A stretch of DNA of 64,000 nt from Solirubrobacterales bacterium (GCA_003244205.1 QHBW01000093.1:1-64000), one strand, 5' to 3'; counted from the first letter of the stretch, positions 17,283 through 27,314 are shown. Made by a program: numbers and translations. Notes: generated from the letters alone by a model not told the origin.

Positions 17283-18662
17283 ATGTCCAAGGAGATCCTC
17301 GAGGCGACCCGGGCACTTGCCCGCGAGAAGGGCATCGCCTCCGAAAAGCTGTTCGCCGCGCTCGAGGACGCACTGCTGTCGGCCTACCGCAAGACTCCCG
17401 GGTCCGCGCGCTACGCGCGCGTTGAGATGGACCGTGAGACAGGTGACTTCACCGTCTGGGAACTGCTCATTCCACCCGAGCTCGAAGCCCAGCTGATCGT
17501 CGAGACGATCGACGACGAGATGACCGTCGACCCCGAAACCGGTGAGCCACGCGAGCCCGAGGAGCCGGAGATCGATCCAGTCAAGTTCGCCGAGTATCAG
17601 GACCAGATCGAGACCAGGGACGTCACCCCGCACGACTTCGGTCGGATCGCCGCGCAGACCGCCAAGCAGGTGATCCTTCAGCGCATCCGCGAGGCCGAGC
17701 GCGACATGATGTTCGAGGAGTACCGCGACCGCGTCGGCGAGCTCGTCACCGGCATCGTCCAGCAGAAGGATGCCCGCTACACCCTGATCCAGCTGCGCGA
17801 GCGCGTCGAGGCGCTGCTGCCCAAGTCCGAGCAGGTCGAGGGTGAGCGCTACGAGCACTCCCAGCGCGTCAAGGCAGTGATCAAGGAGGTCTCAGCCTCG
17901 ACGAAGGGACCGAGCATCATCGTCTCGCGGCGCGATCCAGAGCTGATCAAGAAGCTCTTCGAGCTCGAAGTACCTGAGATCGCCGACGGCCTCGTCGAGA
18001 TCACCAACGTGGCGCGCGAGCCGGGATACCGCTCGAAGATCGCCGTCATTTCCCATGCCGACGGCGTCGATCCCGTTGGCGCCTGCGTGGGTCCGCGCGG
18101 ATCGCGCGTGCGCATGGTCGTCTCCGAGCTGCGTGGCGAGAAGATCGACATCATCCCCTACAACGACGAGCCCGCGCGCTTCGTCGCAAAGGCGCTCAGC
18201 CCGGCGCGCGTGCGCGAGGTCCTCGTCGACGACGACGGCAGGCAGGCGACTGTCGTCGTCCCCGACGACCAGCTCTCGCTGGCGATCGGTCGTGAAGGTC
18301 AGAACGCACGGCTCGCCGCTCGCCTGACCGGGTGGCGCGTCGACATCCGCTCTGAGACCGAGTTCGCCGCCGAGGAGGCCGAGCACGGATACGAGGAAGA
18401 GGAAGTAGGTGGACGCTGTGCCGCAATCCTCTCCTCTGGGCGGCGCTGCCCCAATGCGTCCCTGTCGGGCTCGCGCTACTGCGGCCTTCCCGCCCACCAA
18501 GCGCTGGCCGAGCAGGAGGGCGACCGCGTCGATGGGCCGTCGGAACCGGCGGCCCCCGCCGCCAACCGTCCCGCCGCCGAGCCGCACCCCGGCACGCCGG
18601 CGTCCCTCCCCGATCCCGCCCCGACCAGTCCGGCAGCGAGCGCTTCGGCGGAGGGCGGCTGA
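17283..18662 (+). CDS. nusA: Transcription factor NusA with Cys3His C-terminal extension
   Basis: 459 residues. NusA binds RNA polymerase and nascent RNA, controlling pausing, termination and antitermination. N-terminal domain about 1-125, S1 about 130-200, two KH domains about 200-345 (GACVGPRGSRVRMVVSELRG, VVVPDDQLSLAIGREGQNAR). Past the acidic stretch EEAEHGYEEEE comes an unusual module with Cys379, Cys389, Cys400 and His405 (C-x9-C-x10-C-x4-H), then an Ala/Pro-rich tail. AAGGAGG precedes the ATG at 17283. The extension is absent from ordinary NusA and looks like a small zinc-binding finger. Confidence 0.95.
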   Translation: MSKEILEATRALAREKGIASEKLFAALEDALLSAYRKTPGSARYARVEMDRETGDFTVWELLIPPELEAQLIVETIDDEMTVDPETGEPREPEEPEIDPVKFAEYQDQIETRDVTPHDFGRIAAQTAKQVILQRIREAERDMMFEEYRDRVGELVTGIVQQKDARYTLIQLRERVEALLPKSEQVEGERYEHSQRVKAVIKEVSASTKGPSIIVSRRDPELIKKLFELEVPEIADGLVEITNVAREPGYRSKIAVISHADGVDPVGACVGPRGSRVRMVVSELRGEKIDIIPYNDEPARFVAKALSPARVREVLVDDDGRQATVVVPDDQLSLAIGREGQNARLAARLTGWRVDIRSETEFAAEEAEHGYEEEEVGGRCAAILSSGRRCPNASLSGSRYCGLPAHQALAEQEGDRVDGPSEPAAPAANRPAAEPHPGTPASLPDPAPTSPAASASAEGG

Positions 18663-18667
18663 CCCGG

Positions 18668-18910
18668 GTGCCCGCCAACCCCCAGCGCCGCTGCGTCGGC
18701 TGCGGTCGCACGGCGGCAAAGGGGGACCTCCTCCGTCTGGTCGCGCTGGGCGGAGAGCTGGTGAGCGACCCTGCCGGACAGCGCCCCGGGCGCGGTGCCT
18801 ACGTGCATCGCGACCCCGCCTGCTACCGCGTCGCAGCACGGCGACGCGCCTTCTCAAGCGCTCTGCGCACGCGCGTCAACGTTGCAGACGAGCACCCCAA
18901 CGCCTTCTAG
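18668..18910 (+). CDS. ylxR: YlxR (DUF448) RNA-binding protein
   Basis: 80 residues. Small basic protein encoded between nusA and infB in many bacteria; implicated in RNA binding and transcription regulation. Signature RRCVGCGRTAAKGDLLRLV and GRGAYVHRDPACYR are both present. GTG 18668 starts 5 bp after nusA. Its TAG stop forms the first three bases of the TAGAAT -10 in front of infB. Confidence 0.9.
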   Translation: MPANPQRRCVGCGRTAAKGDLLRLVALGGELVSDPAGQRPGRGAYVHRDPACYRVAARRRAFSSALRTRVNVADEHPNAF

Positions 18911-18913
18911 AAT
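18908..18913 (+). promoter_or_regulatory. -10 element of infB, overlapping the ylxR stop codon
   Basis: TAGAAT; the TAG is the ylxR stop codon. Ten bases separate it from the infB ATG, so the infB mRNA would be leaderless or nearly so. A TTGCAG at 18882-18887 is 20 bp upstream, long for a -35. Confidence 0.5.
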
Positions 18914-18923
18914 TCGCGCTGCA

Positions 18924-21146
18924 ATGGCCAAGAAACGCGTACACGAGATCGCCAAGGAGCGAAACATGACGTCCAAGGAGCTGCTGCGCCAGCTCCAGGA
19001 GGCGGGCATGGACGTGCGCGCGGCCGCTTCGAATATCGACGAGCAAGCCGCCCTACAAGCGCTCGGCGTACTGCCCGAAACCGGCCCCACGAACGGCTCT
19101 CCTGCGGGCGCCTCTGCCAGCGACGGTACGGCGCCCGGCGAGGCCTCCGCCGCCCAGGCCGGCGAGGAACGCCGCGCCGCGCCGCGTCCCACCCGTGACT
19201 CGATTCAGGGTGAACGCGCGCCGGCTTCGGCCGGCGCGGGCCGGCGTCGGGTGATCATCGACTCCCAGGCGTCCAGGCGCCAGGGGGGCGGACCGGTCTC
19301 TCAACCGCCTCGCCGTCAGCGGCGGGGACGCCGCCGGCGTGGCACCTACGAGGAGCCAGCGCCGATCGACACGACCACGCTGAAGGCCGACCTCATCCGT
19401 ATCAACTCTGGCTCGACGGTCAAGGATGTCGCCGAGTACTTCGGCCTGCCGGTCGGGGAGATCATCAAGAAGCTGATGGGGCTGGGCGAGATGGCCACCC
19501 TCACCCAGACGCTCTCCGACGACGCGATCGAGCTGCTGGCCTCCGAGTTCTCCAAGGAGATCGAGATCGTCCATGCCGCCGACGACGTCGTCGAGGAGCC
19601 CGAGTTCGACGACACCGAGGGTGACCTCAGCGAGCGCCCGCCGGTGATCACGATCATGGGCCACGTCGACCACGGCAAGACCTCCTTGCTCGACGCGATC
19701 CGCTCGAGCGAGGTGGTGGCTGGTGAGGCCGGGGGCATCACCCAGCACATCGGCGCCTACCAGGTCCACCACAACGACAAGGCGCTCACCTTCCTCGACA
19801 CTCCCGGCCACGAGGCCTTCACCGCCATGCGCGCCCGCGGCGCCAGCGTCACCGACATCGCGGTGATCGTGGTGGCAGCCGATGATGGAGCCAAGCCCCA
19901 GACCGATGAGGCAATCGACCACGCGCGTGCTGCGGACGTGCCCATCCTGGTCGCGGTAAACAAGGTCGACAAGGAAGCCGCCCAACCCGATCGCGTCCGC
20001 ACGGAGATGACCCAGCGCGGTCTGCAGCCGGTGGAGTGGGGTGGGGACGTCGAGTTCGTGGACGTGTCGGCGACGACCAAGCAGGGGCTCGACAATCTGC
20101 TCGAGACGCTCCAGGTGATGGCCGAGGTCGAGGAGCTGCGAGCCAACCCCGACGCCGACGCCTCCGGCGTCGTGATCGAGTCCAAGCTCGACCCGGGGCG
20201 GGGACCGGTCGTGACGATCTTGGTGCAGCGCGGCACGCTCGAGGTCGGCGACCCGCTGGTGGCTGGCCCAAATTGGGGCCGCGTTCGCGCGATGCACCTC
20301 TTCACCGGTGAGAAGGCGCGTCGCGCGCGTCCTGGCGATCCGATCGAGGTCCTCGGCTTCGATGGCGTCCCCGAGGCCGGCGAATACGTGCACGCGGTGG
20401 AAAACGAGCGTCGCGCCCGGCAGCTCGCGGGCGAGCGCGCCAACCGGCTCAAGACGGAGTCGCTGGCGCGCCGGTCGGGCAAGAAGTTCTCCCTCCAGGA
20501 TGTCTTCACGCGCGTCAAGGAGGGCGCCGTCAAGGAGGTCAACCTCGTGCTCAAGGCTGATGTGGCGGGGTCGCTGGAGGCGCTCGAGGACGAGATCGCC
20601 CGCCTCCCGCAAGACGAGGTCGCCGTCAACGTCATCCATCGCGGAGTCGGGGGCATCAACGAGTCCGACGTCATGCTCGCGGCGGCTTCCGCCGGGATCG
20701 TCCTTGGCTTCAACGTCCGTCCCGTGGGCGAGGCGCGTCACGTCGCCGACCGCGAAGGCGTCGAGATCCGCAACTACTCAGTCATCTACCGCGCCATCGA
20801 CGAGCTGCGCGCGGCGATGCAGGGGATGCTCGAGCCAGAGCAGGTGGAGGAGGCGTTGGGCTCGGTCGAGGTGCGCCAGCTCTTCAAGGCCTCGCGCGTC
20901 GGCACGATCGCGGGCTCCCACGTGACTGAGGGGAAGGTCACGCGCGGGGCGGCGTGCCGGCTGGTTCGCGACGGCACCGTCGTCTACAGCGGGGAGATCG
21001 CTTCCCTGCGACGCTTCAACGACGATGTCCGCGAGGTTGCTGCGGGCTTCGAGTGCGGGATCGTCCTGAAGGACTTCCAGGACGTCAAGGAGGGCGACAT
21101 CATCGAGGTCTTCGAGACGCGTCAGGTCGAGCGCGCGCTGGCGTGA
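18924..21146 (+). CDS. infB: Translation initiation factor IF-2
   Basis: 740 residues, short for an actinobacterial IF-2 because the N-terminal linker is brief. GTPase that places initiator tRNA on the 30S subunit. N-terminal IF2N ([20 protein letters not shown]), an Arg-rich segment near 130-145, second IF2N ([20 protein letters not shown]), G-domain motifs [17 protein letters not shown] and NKVD, then domains II-IV. ATG 18924 is the natural start; in-frame sequence upstream lies over ylxR and is unrelated. It ends in a GTGA overlap with the DUF503 gene. Confidence 0.97.
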   Translation: MAKKRVHEIAKERNMTSKELLRQLQEAGMDVRAAASNIDEQAALQALGVLPETGPTNGSPAGASASDGTAPGEASAAQAGEERRAAPRPTRDSIQGERAPASAGAGRRRVIIDSQASRRQGGGPVSQPPRRQRRGRRRRGTYEEPAPIDTTTLKADLIRINSGSTVKDVAEYFGLPVGEIIKKLMGLGEMATLTQTLSDDAIELLASEFSKEIEIVHAADDVVEEPEFDDTEGDLSERPPVITIMGHVDHGKTSLLDAIRSSEVVAGEAGGITQHIGAYQVHHNDKALTFLDTPGHEAFTAMRARGASVTDIAVIVVAADDGAKPQTDEAIDHARAADVPILVAVNKVDKEAAQPDRVRTEMTQRGLQPVEWGGDVEFVDVSATTKQGLDNLLETLQVMAEVEELRANPDADASGVVIESKLDPGRGPVVTILVQRGTLEVGDPLVAGPNWGRVRAMHLFTGEKARRARPGDPIEVLGFDGVPEAGEYVHAVENERRARQLAGERANRLKTESLARRSGKKFSLQDVFTRVKEGAVKEVNLVLKADVAGSLEALEDEIARLPQDEVAVNVIHRGVGGINESDVMLAAASAGIVLGFNVRPVGEARHVADREGVEIRNYSVIYRAIDELRAAMQGMLEPEQVEEALGSVEVRQLFKASRVGTIAGSHVTEGKVTRGAACRLVRDGTVVYSGEIASLRRFNDDVREVAAGFECGIVLKDFQDVKEGDIIEVFETRQVERALA

Positions 21147-21514
21147 CCGAGCACGGCTACGTTTGCCTGCTGCTCATCCACCTGCACTTCCCCGACGCCA
21201 CCAGCCTCAAGGCCAAGCGGGCTGAGCTGCGACCGGTCCGCGAGCGAATCGCACGCATGGGACTCTCGGTCAGCGAGGTCGGACACCACGACCGCTGGCA
21301 GCGCGCAACGCTCGCGGCTTCGCTGACCGGGGGAGAGCTCGGGCGATTGCGGGAGAGCGCCGACGCGGTGCAGCGCTGGCTCGACGCGCGCTTCGTCCAT
21401 GGGGCGCGCGTTGACGGCACCTTCGTCTCGATGGACGAGCTGCTCGACGAGCGCGGCGACCCCCCGGGTGAGACTGTGTTAAGCATGTGGGGCCGAGGGT
21501 CGGAGACCCATTAG
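21143..21514 (+). CDS. DUF503 (YlxP-like) protein
   Basis: 123 residues. The N-terminal two thirds (VCLLLIHLHFPDATSLKAKR ... SEVGHHDRWQRATLAA) matches the DUF503 ferredoxin-like fold found between infB and rbfA in many bacteria; function unknown, possibly ribosome-linked by context. GTG start with GTGA overlap to infB. The TAG stop is one base before the rbfA ATG. Confidence 0.85.
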   Translation: MTEHGYVCLLLIHLHFPDATSLKAKRAELRPVRERIARMGLSVSEVGHHDRWQRATLAASLTGGELGRLRESADAVQRWLDARFVHGARVDGTFVSMDELLDERGDPPGETVLSMWGRGSETH

Positions 21515-21515
21515 G

Positions 21516-21869
21516 ATGGCCAGCGAGCGCATGCGCCGGGTCGACGAGGCGATCCGGGAGGTTCTCAGCGAGGCTCTCGCGGCGGGCCTCAAGGATCCTC
21601 GCATCGGCTTCGTCACCGTGACCTCCGTCGACACGAGCCCCGACCTACGCCAAGCGCGCGTCTACGTGAGCGTGCTCGGTGACGAGCGTTCGCGCGATAA
21701 CACGCTGGACGGGCTGACTTCGGCCGCCGGTTTCCTGCAGCGTGAAACAGGCAGGTCGCTGCGCCTCAAGCGCACGCCGACGCTCAGCTTCCACTACGAC
21801 GAGTCGATCGATCGGGGCATGCGCATCGGCGCGCTGCTTGCCCAAGACGACAGCAAGCAGGCGCGCTGA
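21516..21869 (+). CDS. rbfA: Ribosome-binding factor A
   Basis: 117 residues. Cold-responsive 30S maturation factor binding near 16S helix 1. KH-like fold with RMRRVDEAIREVLSEALAAG, DPRIGFVTVTSVDTSPDLRQ and the end LSFHYDESIDRGMRIGALL, all typical. ATG 21516 lies just after the DUF503 stop, and the nrnA ATG overlaps its TGA by one base. Confidence 0.95.
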   Translation: MASERMRRVDEAIREVLSEALAAGLKDPRIGFVTVTSVDTSPDLRQARVYVSVLGDERSRDNTLDGLTSAAGFLQRETGRSLRLKRTPTLSFHYDESIDRGMRIGALLAQDDSKQAR

Positions 21870-22897
21870 TGGAGACCAACGGATCGCGCTCGTCGCGTGC
21901 GCTGGTGCTCGAGGAGATCCGCCGCTCGGCACGCTTCGTCCTGGTCACGCACGAGAACGCCGATGGCGATGCCCTCGGCTCGTTGCAGGCAATGCATCAG
22001 ATCCTCACCTCCTTGGGCAAGGACTCGCGCATGTACATATCCGCCGAGGAGTTCCCGCTGCCCTACGAGTATCGCTTCTTCTCCTTCGACGGGCTGGCCG
22101 ATGTGTCGCCCGAGGACATGGCCGAGCGCACGACCGTCTTCCTGGACTGCGGCAACATCGACCGCAATCCAGCAGCGGTCTCCGCGGGACCCGGCCGCCA
22201 CATCCTCAACATCGACCACCACCATGACAACACGCGCTTCGGGACCATCAACCACGTCGTGCCGGAGGCCTCCTGCACCGCGGAGATCGTCTGGGATCTG
22301 ATGCGCGAGCTGGGGGTGGCGCCGACGCAGGCGGTCGCTGAGGCGCTCTACGTCGGCCTCGTCACCGATACGGGCCGCTTCATGTACGAGAACACGAGCA
22401 CGTGTGCCCACATCATGGCTGCGGAGCTGATCGAGGCCGGTGTAGACGTTCACCAGATCTACCGGCGTCTCTACGAGGGCCTCCCGTATCCGAAGCTGAC
22501 GCTGCTCGCGCGCGCCCTGGAGGCCGTCAAGCGCTACGACGACGGGCGTCTGACGATTACACGCTTGGCCCGCGAGGACTTCCTCGAGACCGGAGCCGAG
22601 GAGAACTACTCCGAGGGCGTGATCGACCATCTGCGGGCCGTGTCGGGCACCGCGGTGGCCGCGCTCGTGCGGGAACGCGTCGGCGCCTCCGCCAACGCCC
22701 GTGGCGCCCACAAGGTCTCACTGCGCGCGGCCGACAACCGCGTTGACGTCTCGCGGATCGCGCGCGAGCTTGGTGGCGGCGGTCACCGACAGGCCGCTGG
22801 CTTCAGCACTGATCTCTCCTTCGCAGAGCTCGTGACCACGTTGCGCGATGCCGTCGCCGCCCAGCTCGCGTCTGCGCAATCGCCGACGACTCGCTGA
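21869..22897 (+). CDS. nrnA: Bifunctional oligoribonuclease / PAP phosphatase, DHH family
   Basis: 342 residues. Degrades 2-5-mer RNA and dephosphorylates 3'-phosphoadenosine 5'-phosphate. DHH-family metal motifs are readable in order: THENADGDALGS, VFLDCGNID, NIDHHHDN, and TDTGRFMYEN; the DHHA1 C-terminal domain ends with the GGGHRQAAGF signature. The gene closes the nusA-infB string and complements RNase J, RNase Y and PNPase elsewhere in the window. It converges on the PPTase gene with 23 bp between stops. Confidence 0.92.
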   Translation: METNGSRSSRALVLEEIRRSARFVLVTHENADGDALGSLQAMHQILTSLGKDSRMYISAEEFPLPYEYRFFSFDGLADVSPEDMAERTTVFLDCGNIDRNPAAVSAGPGRHILNIDHHHDNTRFGTINHVVPEASCTAEIVWDLMRELGVAPTQAVAEALYVGLVTDTGRFMYENTSTCAHIMAAELIEAGVDVHQIYRRLYEGLPYPKLTLLARALEAVKRYDDGRLTITRLAREDFLETGAEENYSEGVIDHLRAVSGTAVAALVRERVGASANARGAHKVSLRAADNRVDVSRIARELGGGGHRQAAGFSTDLSFAELVTTLRDAVAAQLASAQSPTTR

Positions 22898-22920
22898 GCG
22901 CGTCGCGCGAGCCACCTAGC

Positions 22921-23427
22921 TCAGCTCTCGCCCTGGCGACGGGTCGAGCGCCAGCACACCCAGGCGGTGTGACCCGCGGGCACCGGGAGCCTCGCCGCTC
23001 GCCACGGGCCCGCCGCACCGCCCGGCCAGCGCATCGGCGATTCCAGCCGGCGCGGGTCGTAGCGGAGCGCGTCGCCGAGTGCCTTGGCGAGCGCCTCCTT
23101 GCTGGACCACAGAGACGCGATGTGGGCGTCGGGCGCGGCGGGCCGGCCCAGGGCGACGCGCTCAGACGGGGTGCAGATCGACTCCGCAAAGGCGGCATTG
23201 AAGCGCTCGATGCGCTCAATGTCGACGCCGACCGGCTCGCTGTGCCATGCCACCAGCCCGAACGGGTGGCGGTAGGAGCGCGCCACGTGCGACGCGCTGG
23301 GCGGCCCCTGCGTCCGCGCGCATGCGCGCAGATCGGCCTGGTCGAGCCCGTTCGCGCGCGCGTCGAGCAGTATGACCTGGGGAGCGCCTTCAGCGTCCGT
23401 GTTGACCGCGAGTGCCGACACGACCAT
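22921..23427 (-). CDS. 4'-phosphopantetheinyl transferase (Sfp superfamily)
   Basis: 168 residues. Transfers phosphopantetheine from CoA to a carrier-domain Ser. Signature motifs VGVDIERIERFN and LWSSKEALAKALGD hold the Mg and CoA ligands. It is shorter than Sfp (about 220) at the N-terminus. It lies 17 bp downstream of the Pls-like synthetase, so the obvious client is that enzyme's carrier Ser542. The start at 23427 has a GGGGGA site before it. Confidence 0.87.
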   Translation of the reverse strand: MVVSALAVNTDAEGAPQVILLDARANGLDQADLRACARTQGPPSASHVARSYRHPFGLVAWHSEPVGVDIERIERFNAAFAESICTPSERVALGRPAAPDAHIASLWSSKEALAKALGDALRYDPRRLESPMRWPGGAAGPWRAARLPVPAGHTAWVCWRSTRRQGES

Positions 23428-23444
23428 TCCGTCCCCCGAAGCGA

Positions 23445-26400
23445 TCAGAAGCTCTCGACGGGAGCCCCGTGCCAGCGCGTATTGCTGGGCAGCTCCTCGT
23501 CGCGCAGCACGACCGAGCGTCCGCCCACGCAGCAGCCGGCGCCGAGCCTCGTGTCGGGGAGCACCGCGCTGCTGGGGCCGAGCGTCGATGCCGGGCCTAG
23601 GACGGCGGGCCCGATGCGCATCAGCCGGTCATGGAAGAGATGGGTCTCGATGCACGCACGGCGATTGATCGTGCATCCGTCCCCGAGTTCGACAAGATCG
23701 AACTCGGTGATCGCCAGGGTGTCGCACCACACATCCTTGCCAACACTGGCACCCATCGCCCGCAGGTAGACGGGCACCAGCGGCGTCGCGAGCGCCGGGT
23801 TCAACAGCCATACGCCCGCGAGCTGCTCCTGACAGGAGTTGACGATCTCGTCGCGCCAGACGAATGACGACCACAGCGGGTGCTCGCCCGGGCGGTAGCG
23901 GCCCATCAGCAGCCATTTCACCGCCACGGTGAACAGGGCGGCGCAGATCCCCGCCGCCAGCAACACGAGCGGTGCGCTCGCGGCCATCGTCCACAGGCCG
24001 GCGGCGGCGGCGATCGCTTCCAGCGCCCAGAACGTGAGCGCCGCCAGGCCGACCGACGCGCTTGCGGGCAGCAGGATCCGGATTGCGTCCATGACACCGC
24101 GGGAGAGGACCAGTCGCCTTGACGGATTCGTCGTTCGCGAGGGGTCGGGGCAGTCCGGCACCCGGGGGAGCTCGAGTGGCGGCGCTCCCAGCCAGGAGGT
24201 GCCGTCGGCGGTGTCGTGCGGCGCGACGGTCAAGACTCCGAGGAGGCAGTCGTCGCCGAGCTTGCTGCCGGCGCCGAGGATCGCGCCGTTGCCCAGAAAG
24301 GTACCGCTGCCGACCTCGATCGGCGCCACATGCAGCCAGCCGCCGCGCGCGCGTGTTCCGGCGAAGACAACGTCGTCTGCCGCGAAGCTCTTCTCCGCGA
24401 GGCTCGTTAGCCGGTCCAGGCCGACGGCGGTCGAAACCTCCGTGCGCTTGCCGACCCGCACCCCGAGCAGGCGCAGCCAGGTGCGCGTGTAGATGCTCGA
24501 GTAGAGCGGGAACATGACAGCGCGCGTGGAGTCCATCAGCGCCGCACTGAACCAGGATGCCCACGCCACGGCGCCCTGATCGGTGTGCCAGCCGGCGGTG
24601 AGGAGGCGCGAGACGCCCCTGAACAGCAGCGCGACGAGAATCGCGTAGGTGACCAGGAAGCTAATCGCGAGCAGCGGCGCTGCGGTGATCACGACGCTGA
24701 CGGCACCGTCGAGCGTCGTCGGACCGGAGATCATCAGCCTCAGCAGCAGCAGCCCGGGCAGCGCCGCCGCCAGCGGAAGCAGCGTCTGGACACCGAGACC
24801 AGCGCCGTACATGGCCTTCCAGAAGGGCCACAGGCGGGAGCGGGCTGGAGGGCCGAGCGGCCAGTCGTGACCCGCGCCACCTTCGCACCTCGCAGGGCAG
24901 CCGGCCCAGCGCTCGTTGGCGGGCACGCTTCCGCGTACGACACTGCCGGGCTCGATCTCGGCGCCCGCCCCGACGTCGGCGCCCGGCAGCAGCAGGCTGC
25001 GCGTCCCAATGCGTGCTCCAGCACCGATCCGGAGCTCGCCGATCACGAGTTCATGGCCGTCAATCCACCATCCCTCAACGTCAACGTCGGGCTCAAGCGT
25101 TGCGCCGGCGCCGATGTGGATCAGGCTGGTCGCTGGGGGCAGCGTCCCCAGCCGCACCCCCCGACCCACCTCGTGGCCCGAAATCCGCGCGTAGCGCGCA
25201 GCCCAGGGCGTTCCGGCGAGCCCTTCGAGCCGGCAGACCTCGGCGAGGCGCTCCACGAACCACATACGGCAGGCGAGCCATCCGCGCCGCGGGTAGCGTC
25301 CGGGTCGGAGGCGGCCGATCATCAGTCGCCTCGCGACCAGGACGATCAGCGCTCTCCCAGGGGCGCTGGCGAGCACGAGCCAGCCGGCGATCAGCCAGCC
25401 CCATGCCATTTGCGGGCCAAGCCCGCCTCCCTGCAGGTTGTCCAAGGCGAGGATGCCGATCACCCATTGGCAGGCGACGAAAGCCAGCAGAAGCAAGATA
25501 CCCGCGAGCTGCACGGCGCCCCAACGACGCTGCTGAACCAGGCGTGCGCCCGCGGCAACGTGGACTGGCACTTCGAGCCGATCGAGCCGAGCCGCGAGCG
25601 TGCCGAGACGTCGATGGTTGTACACGTCGGCAACGGCGACCGTCGGGAAGCGGCTGCGCAACACCGACACCAGCTTCGCCGCCGCCAACGAGTTGCCACC
25701 GAGCTCGAAGAAGTCGCTCTCCGGCGTAATCGGAACTGGACCCAGCTGGTCTTCCCAGCGTTCTGCCAGCCAGGCGGCCGTGCCGGTCGGAGCGCCGGCG
25801 TTCTCGCCGCCACCATCAACATCTGTATCCCGAGGTGGCCGGGGCCAGGGCAGGGCGTTTCGGTCTAGCTTGCCCGAGCTGGCCGCCGGCAGAGAGTCGA
25901 CAACGACAACCAGCGGGACGATGCCTTCCGGGAGCCACTCGGCGACGCGAGCTCGCACCACCGTGGGGTCGACCTCGCCGACGACGTAGCCGACGAGCAG
26001 CTGGTTGCCGGCCGCCGTCTCGTGGACGGCCGACGCGGCCGCGCGCACACCCGACACAGCGCTCAGCCGCGCGTCGATCTCGCCGAGCTCGAGGCGCCGG
26101 CCTCCGAGCTTGACCTGGTCGTCCTGACGACCGACGAACTCGAGTCCGCTCATCGTCTCGCGCACGATGTCGCCGGTTCGGTACGCCCGCGCCCAGCCCA
26201 AGCGCTCGATCCCGGCGAATCGGGTCTCAAGCGCTTGGTCGAGATAGCGGCCCAAACCGACACCCCCGATTACCAGCTCGCCGTCCTCACCGAACGCCAC
26301 CGGCTCGCCGACTTCGTCGACGACGGCGAGCCTCCAACCGTCCAGTGGCCAACCGATGGTGACCGGCTGACCCGGGTACAGGCGTCCCGCCGTGGTCACC

Positions 26401-27314
26401 ACAGTGGCCTCCGTGGGTCCATAGGTATTCCAGACCTCGCGGTCCTCCGACACCCGCCAGGCGAGAGCCTCCGCGCAAGCCTCACCACCCAGGATCAGCA
26501 GCCGGACATCCCTAAGGGCGTCGCTGTCCCACATCGCGGCGAGCGTGGGAACCGTGGAGATCGCCGTGATTCCGTTCTCGGCGATCCAGTGCCCGAAATC
26601 CACTCCCGACCGCACGACTGCGCGGGGAGCGGGTACGAGCGTCGCGCCGTGTCGCCAGGCCAGCCACATCTCCTCGCAGCTCGCGTCAAAGCCGACGGAG
26701 AGCCCGGCGAGGACGCGATCCTCTACGGCAAGACTCCACAGCCGCGCTTCGGCATCCACCAGCGCCGCCGCGGAGCGATGCGTGACCGCCACGCCCTTGG
26801 GCTCGCCGCTCGAGCCCGACGTGAAGATCACCCAGGCATCGTCGTCAACTCTGAGTTGGCGATCGCCGGAGACCACGGCGGCGAGTTCGCTGATTGCCAG
26901 GCCGTTCTCGACTACGGCGCAGGCGCCCGAGCCCTTCCAGATCGCCGCGGCGCGCGCGCGCGGGTCGTCCGCGTCCACCGGGACGTAGGCAGCGCCCGCG
27001 CTGAGCACGCCGAGGATCGCGACATACAATTGCGCCGTACCGCTTGAGACCCTCACCCCGACGCGGTCGCCGGGCCCGATCCCCAGCGACTGCAGCCGGG
27101 CGGCGAGTTCCTGAGCGGCCTCCGAAAGCTCGCAGTAGCTGAGCACCGCGTCTCCGGCTTCCACCGCGACTCGATCGCCACATCTAGCGACGGTCGCGTT
27201 GAAGACGCCGAGCAGGGAACGTGGCGCCGGCGCCTGCGCCGCCGCTGCGAGCGTGGTTCTCTCGTGCAGATGCACCCCGGGAGGGGAAATGGTGGGACGG
27301 GGTTCGCGCAGCAT
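23445..27314 (-). CDS. Pls-type single-module non-ribosomal peptide synthetase (poly-lysine synthetase-like)
   Basis: 1289 residues, close to epsilon-poly-L-lysine synthetase (about 1320) and with the same plan. Adenylation domain (about 30-500): VIFTSGSSGEPKGVAVTH, NTYGPTEATV, YRTGDIV, SGKLDRNALP. Carrier domain with Ser542 in FFELGGNSLAAAKL. Then six membrane helices in three pairs, each pair followed by a hexapeptide-rich left-handed-helix domain (IHIGAGATLEPDVDVEG; VGSGTFLGNGAILGAGSKLG; LGDGCTINRRACIETHLF). Known relatives polymerise one amino acid through the epsilon or other amine. The real start is ATG 27314; the open frame continues upstream across truB but is not NRPS. Monomer unknown; PPTase gene follows. 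Confidence 0.92.
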   Translation of the reverse strand: MLREPRPTISPPGVHLHERTTLAAAAQAPAPRSLLGVFNATVARCGDRVAVEAGDAVLSYCELSEAAQELAARLQSLGIGPGDRVGVRVSSGTAQLYVAILGVLSAGAAYVPVDADDPRARAAAIWKGSGACAVVENGLAISELAAVVSGDRQLRVDDDAWVIFTSGSSGEPKGVAVTHRSAAALVDAEARLWSLAVEDRVLAGLSVGFDASCEEMWLAWRHGATLVPAPRAVVRSGVDFGHWIAENGITAISTVPTLAAMWDSDALRDVRLLILGGEACAEALAWRVSEDREVWNTYGPTEATVVTTAGRLYPGQPVTIGWPLDGWRLAVVDEVGEPVAFGEDGELVIGGVGLGRYLDQALETRFAGIERLGWARAYRTGDIVRETMSGLEFVGRQDDQVKLGGRRLELGEIDARLSAVSGVRAAASAVHETAAGNQLLVGYVVGEVDPTVVRARVAEWLPEGIVPLVVVVDSLPAASSGKLDRNALPWPRPPRDTDVDGGGENAGAPTGTAAWLAERWEDQLGPVPITPESDFFELGGNSLAAAKLVSVLRSRFPTVAVADVYNHRRLGTLAARLDRLEVPVHVAAGARLVQQRRWGAVQLAGILLLLAFVACQWVIGILALDNLQGGGLGPQMAWGWLIAGWLVLASAPGRALIVLVARRLMIGRLRPGRYPRRGWLACRMWFVERLAEVCRLEGLAGTPWAARYARISGHEVGRGVRLGTLPPATSLIHIGAGATLEPDVDVEGWWIDGHELVIGELRIGAGARIGTRSLLLPGADVGAGAEIEPGSVVRGSVPANERWAGCPARCEGGAGHDWPLGPPARSRLWPFWKAMYGAGLGVQTLLPLAAALPGLLLLRLMISGPTTLDGAVSVVITAAPLLAISFLVTYAILVALLFRGVSRLLTAGWHTDQGAVAWASWFSAALMDSTRAVMFPLYSSIYTRTWLRLLGVRVGKRTEVSTAVGLDRLTSLAEKSFAADDVVFAGTRARGGWLHVAPIEVGSGTFLGNGAILGAGSKLGDDCLLGVLTVAPHDTADGTSWLGAPPLELPRVPDCPDPSRTTNPSRRLVLSRGVMDAIRILLPASASVGLAALTFWALEAIAAAAGLWTMAASAPLVLLAAGICAALFTVAVKWLLMGRYRPGEHPLWSSFVWRDEIVNSCQEQLAGVWLLNPALATPLVPVYLRAMGASVGKDVWCDTLAITEFDLVELGDGCTINRRACIETHLFHDRLMRIGPAVLGPASTLGPSSAVLPDTRLGAGCCVGGRSVVLRDEELPSNTRWHGAPVESF

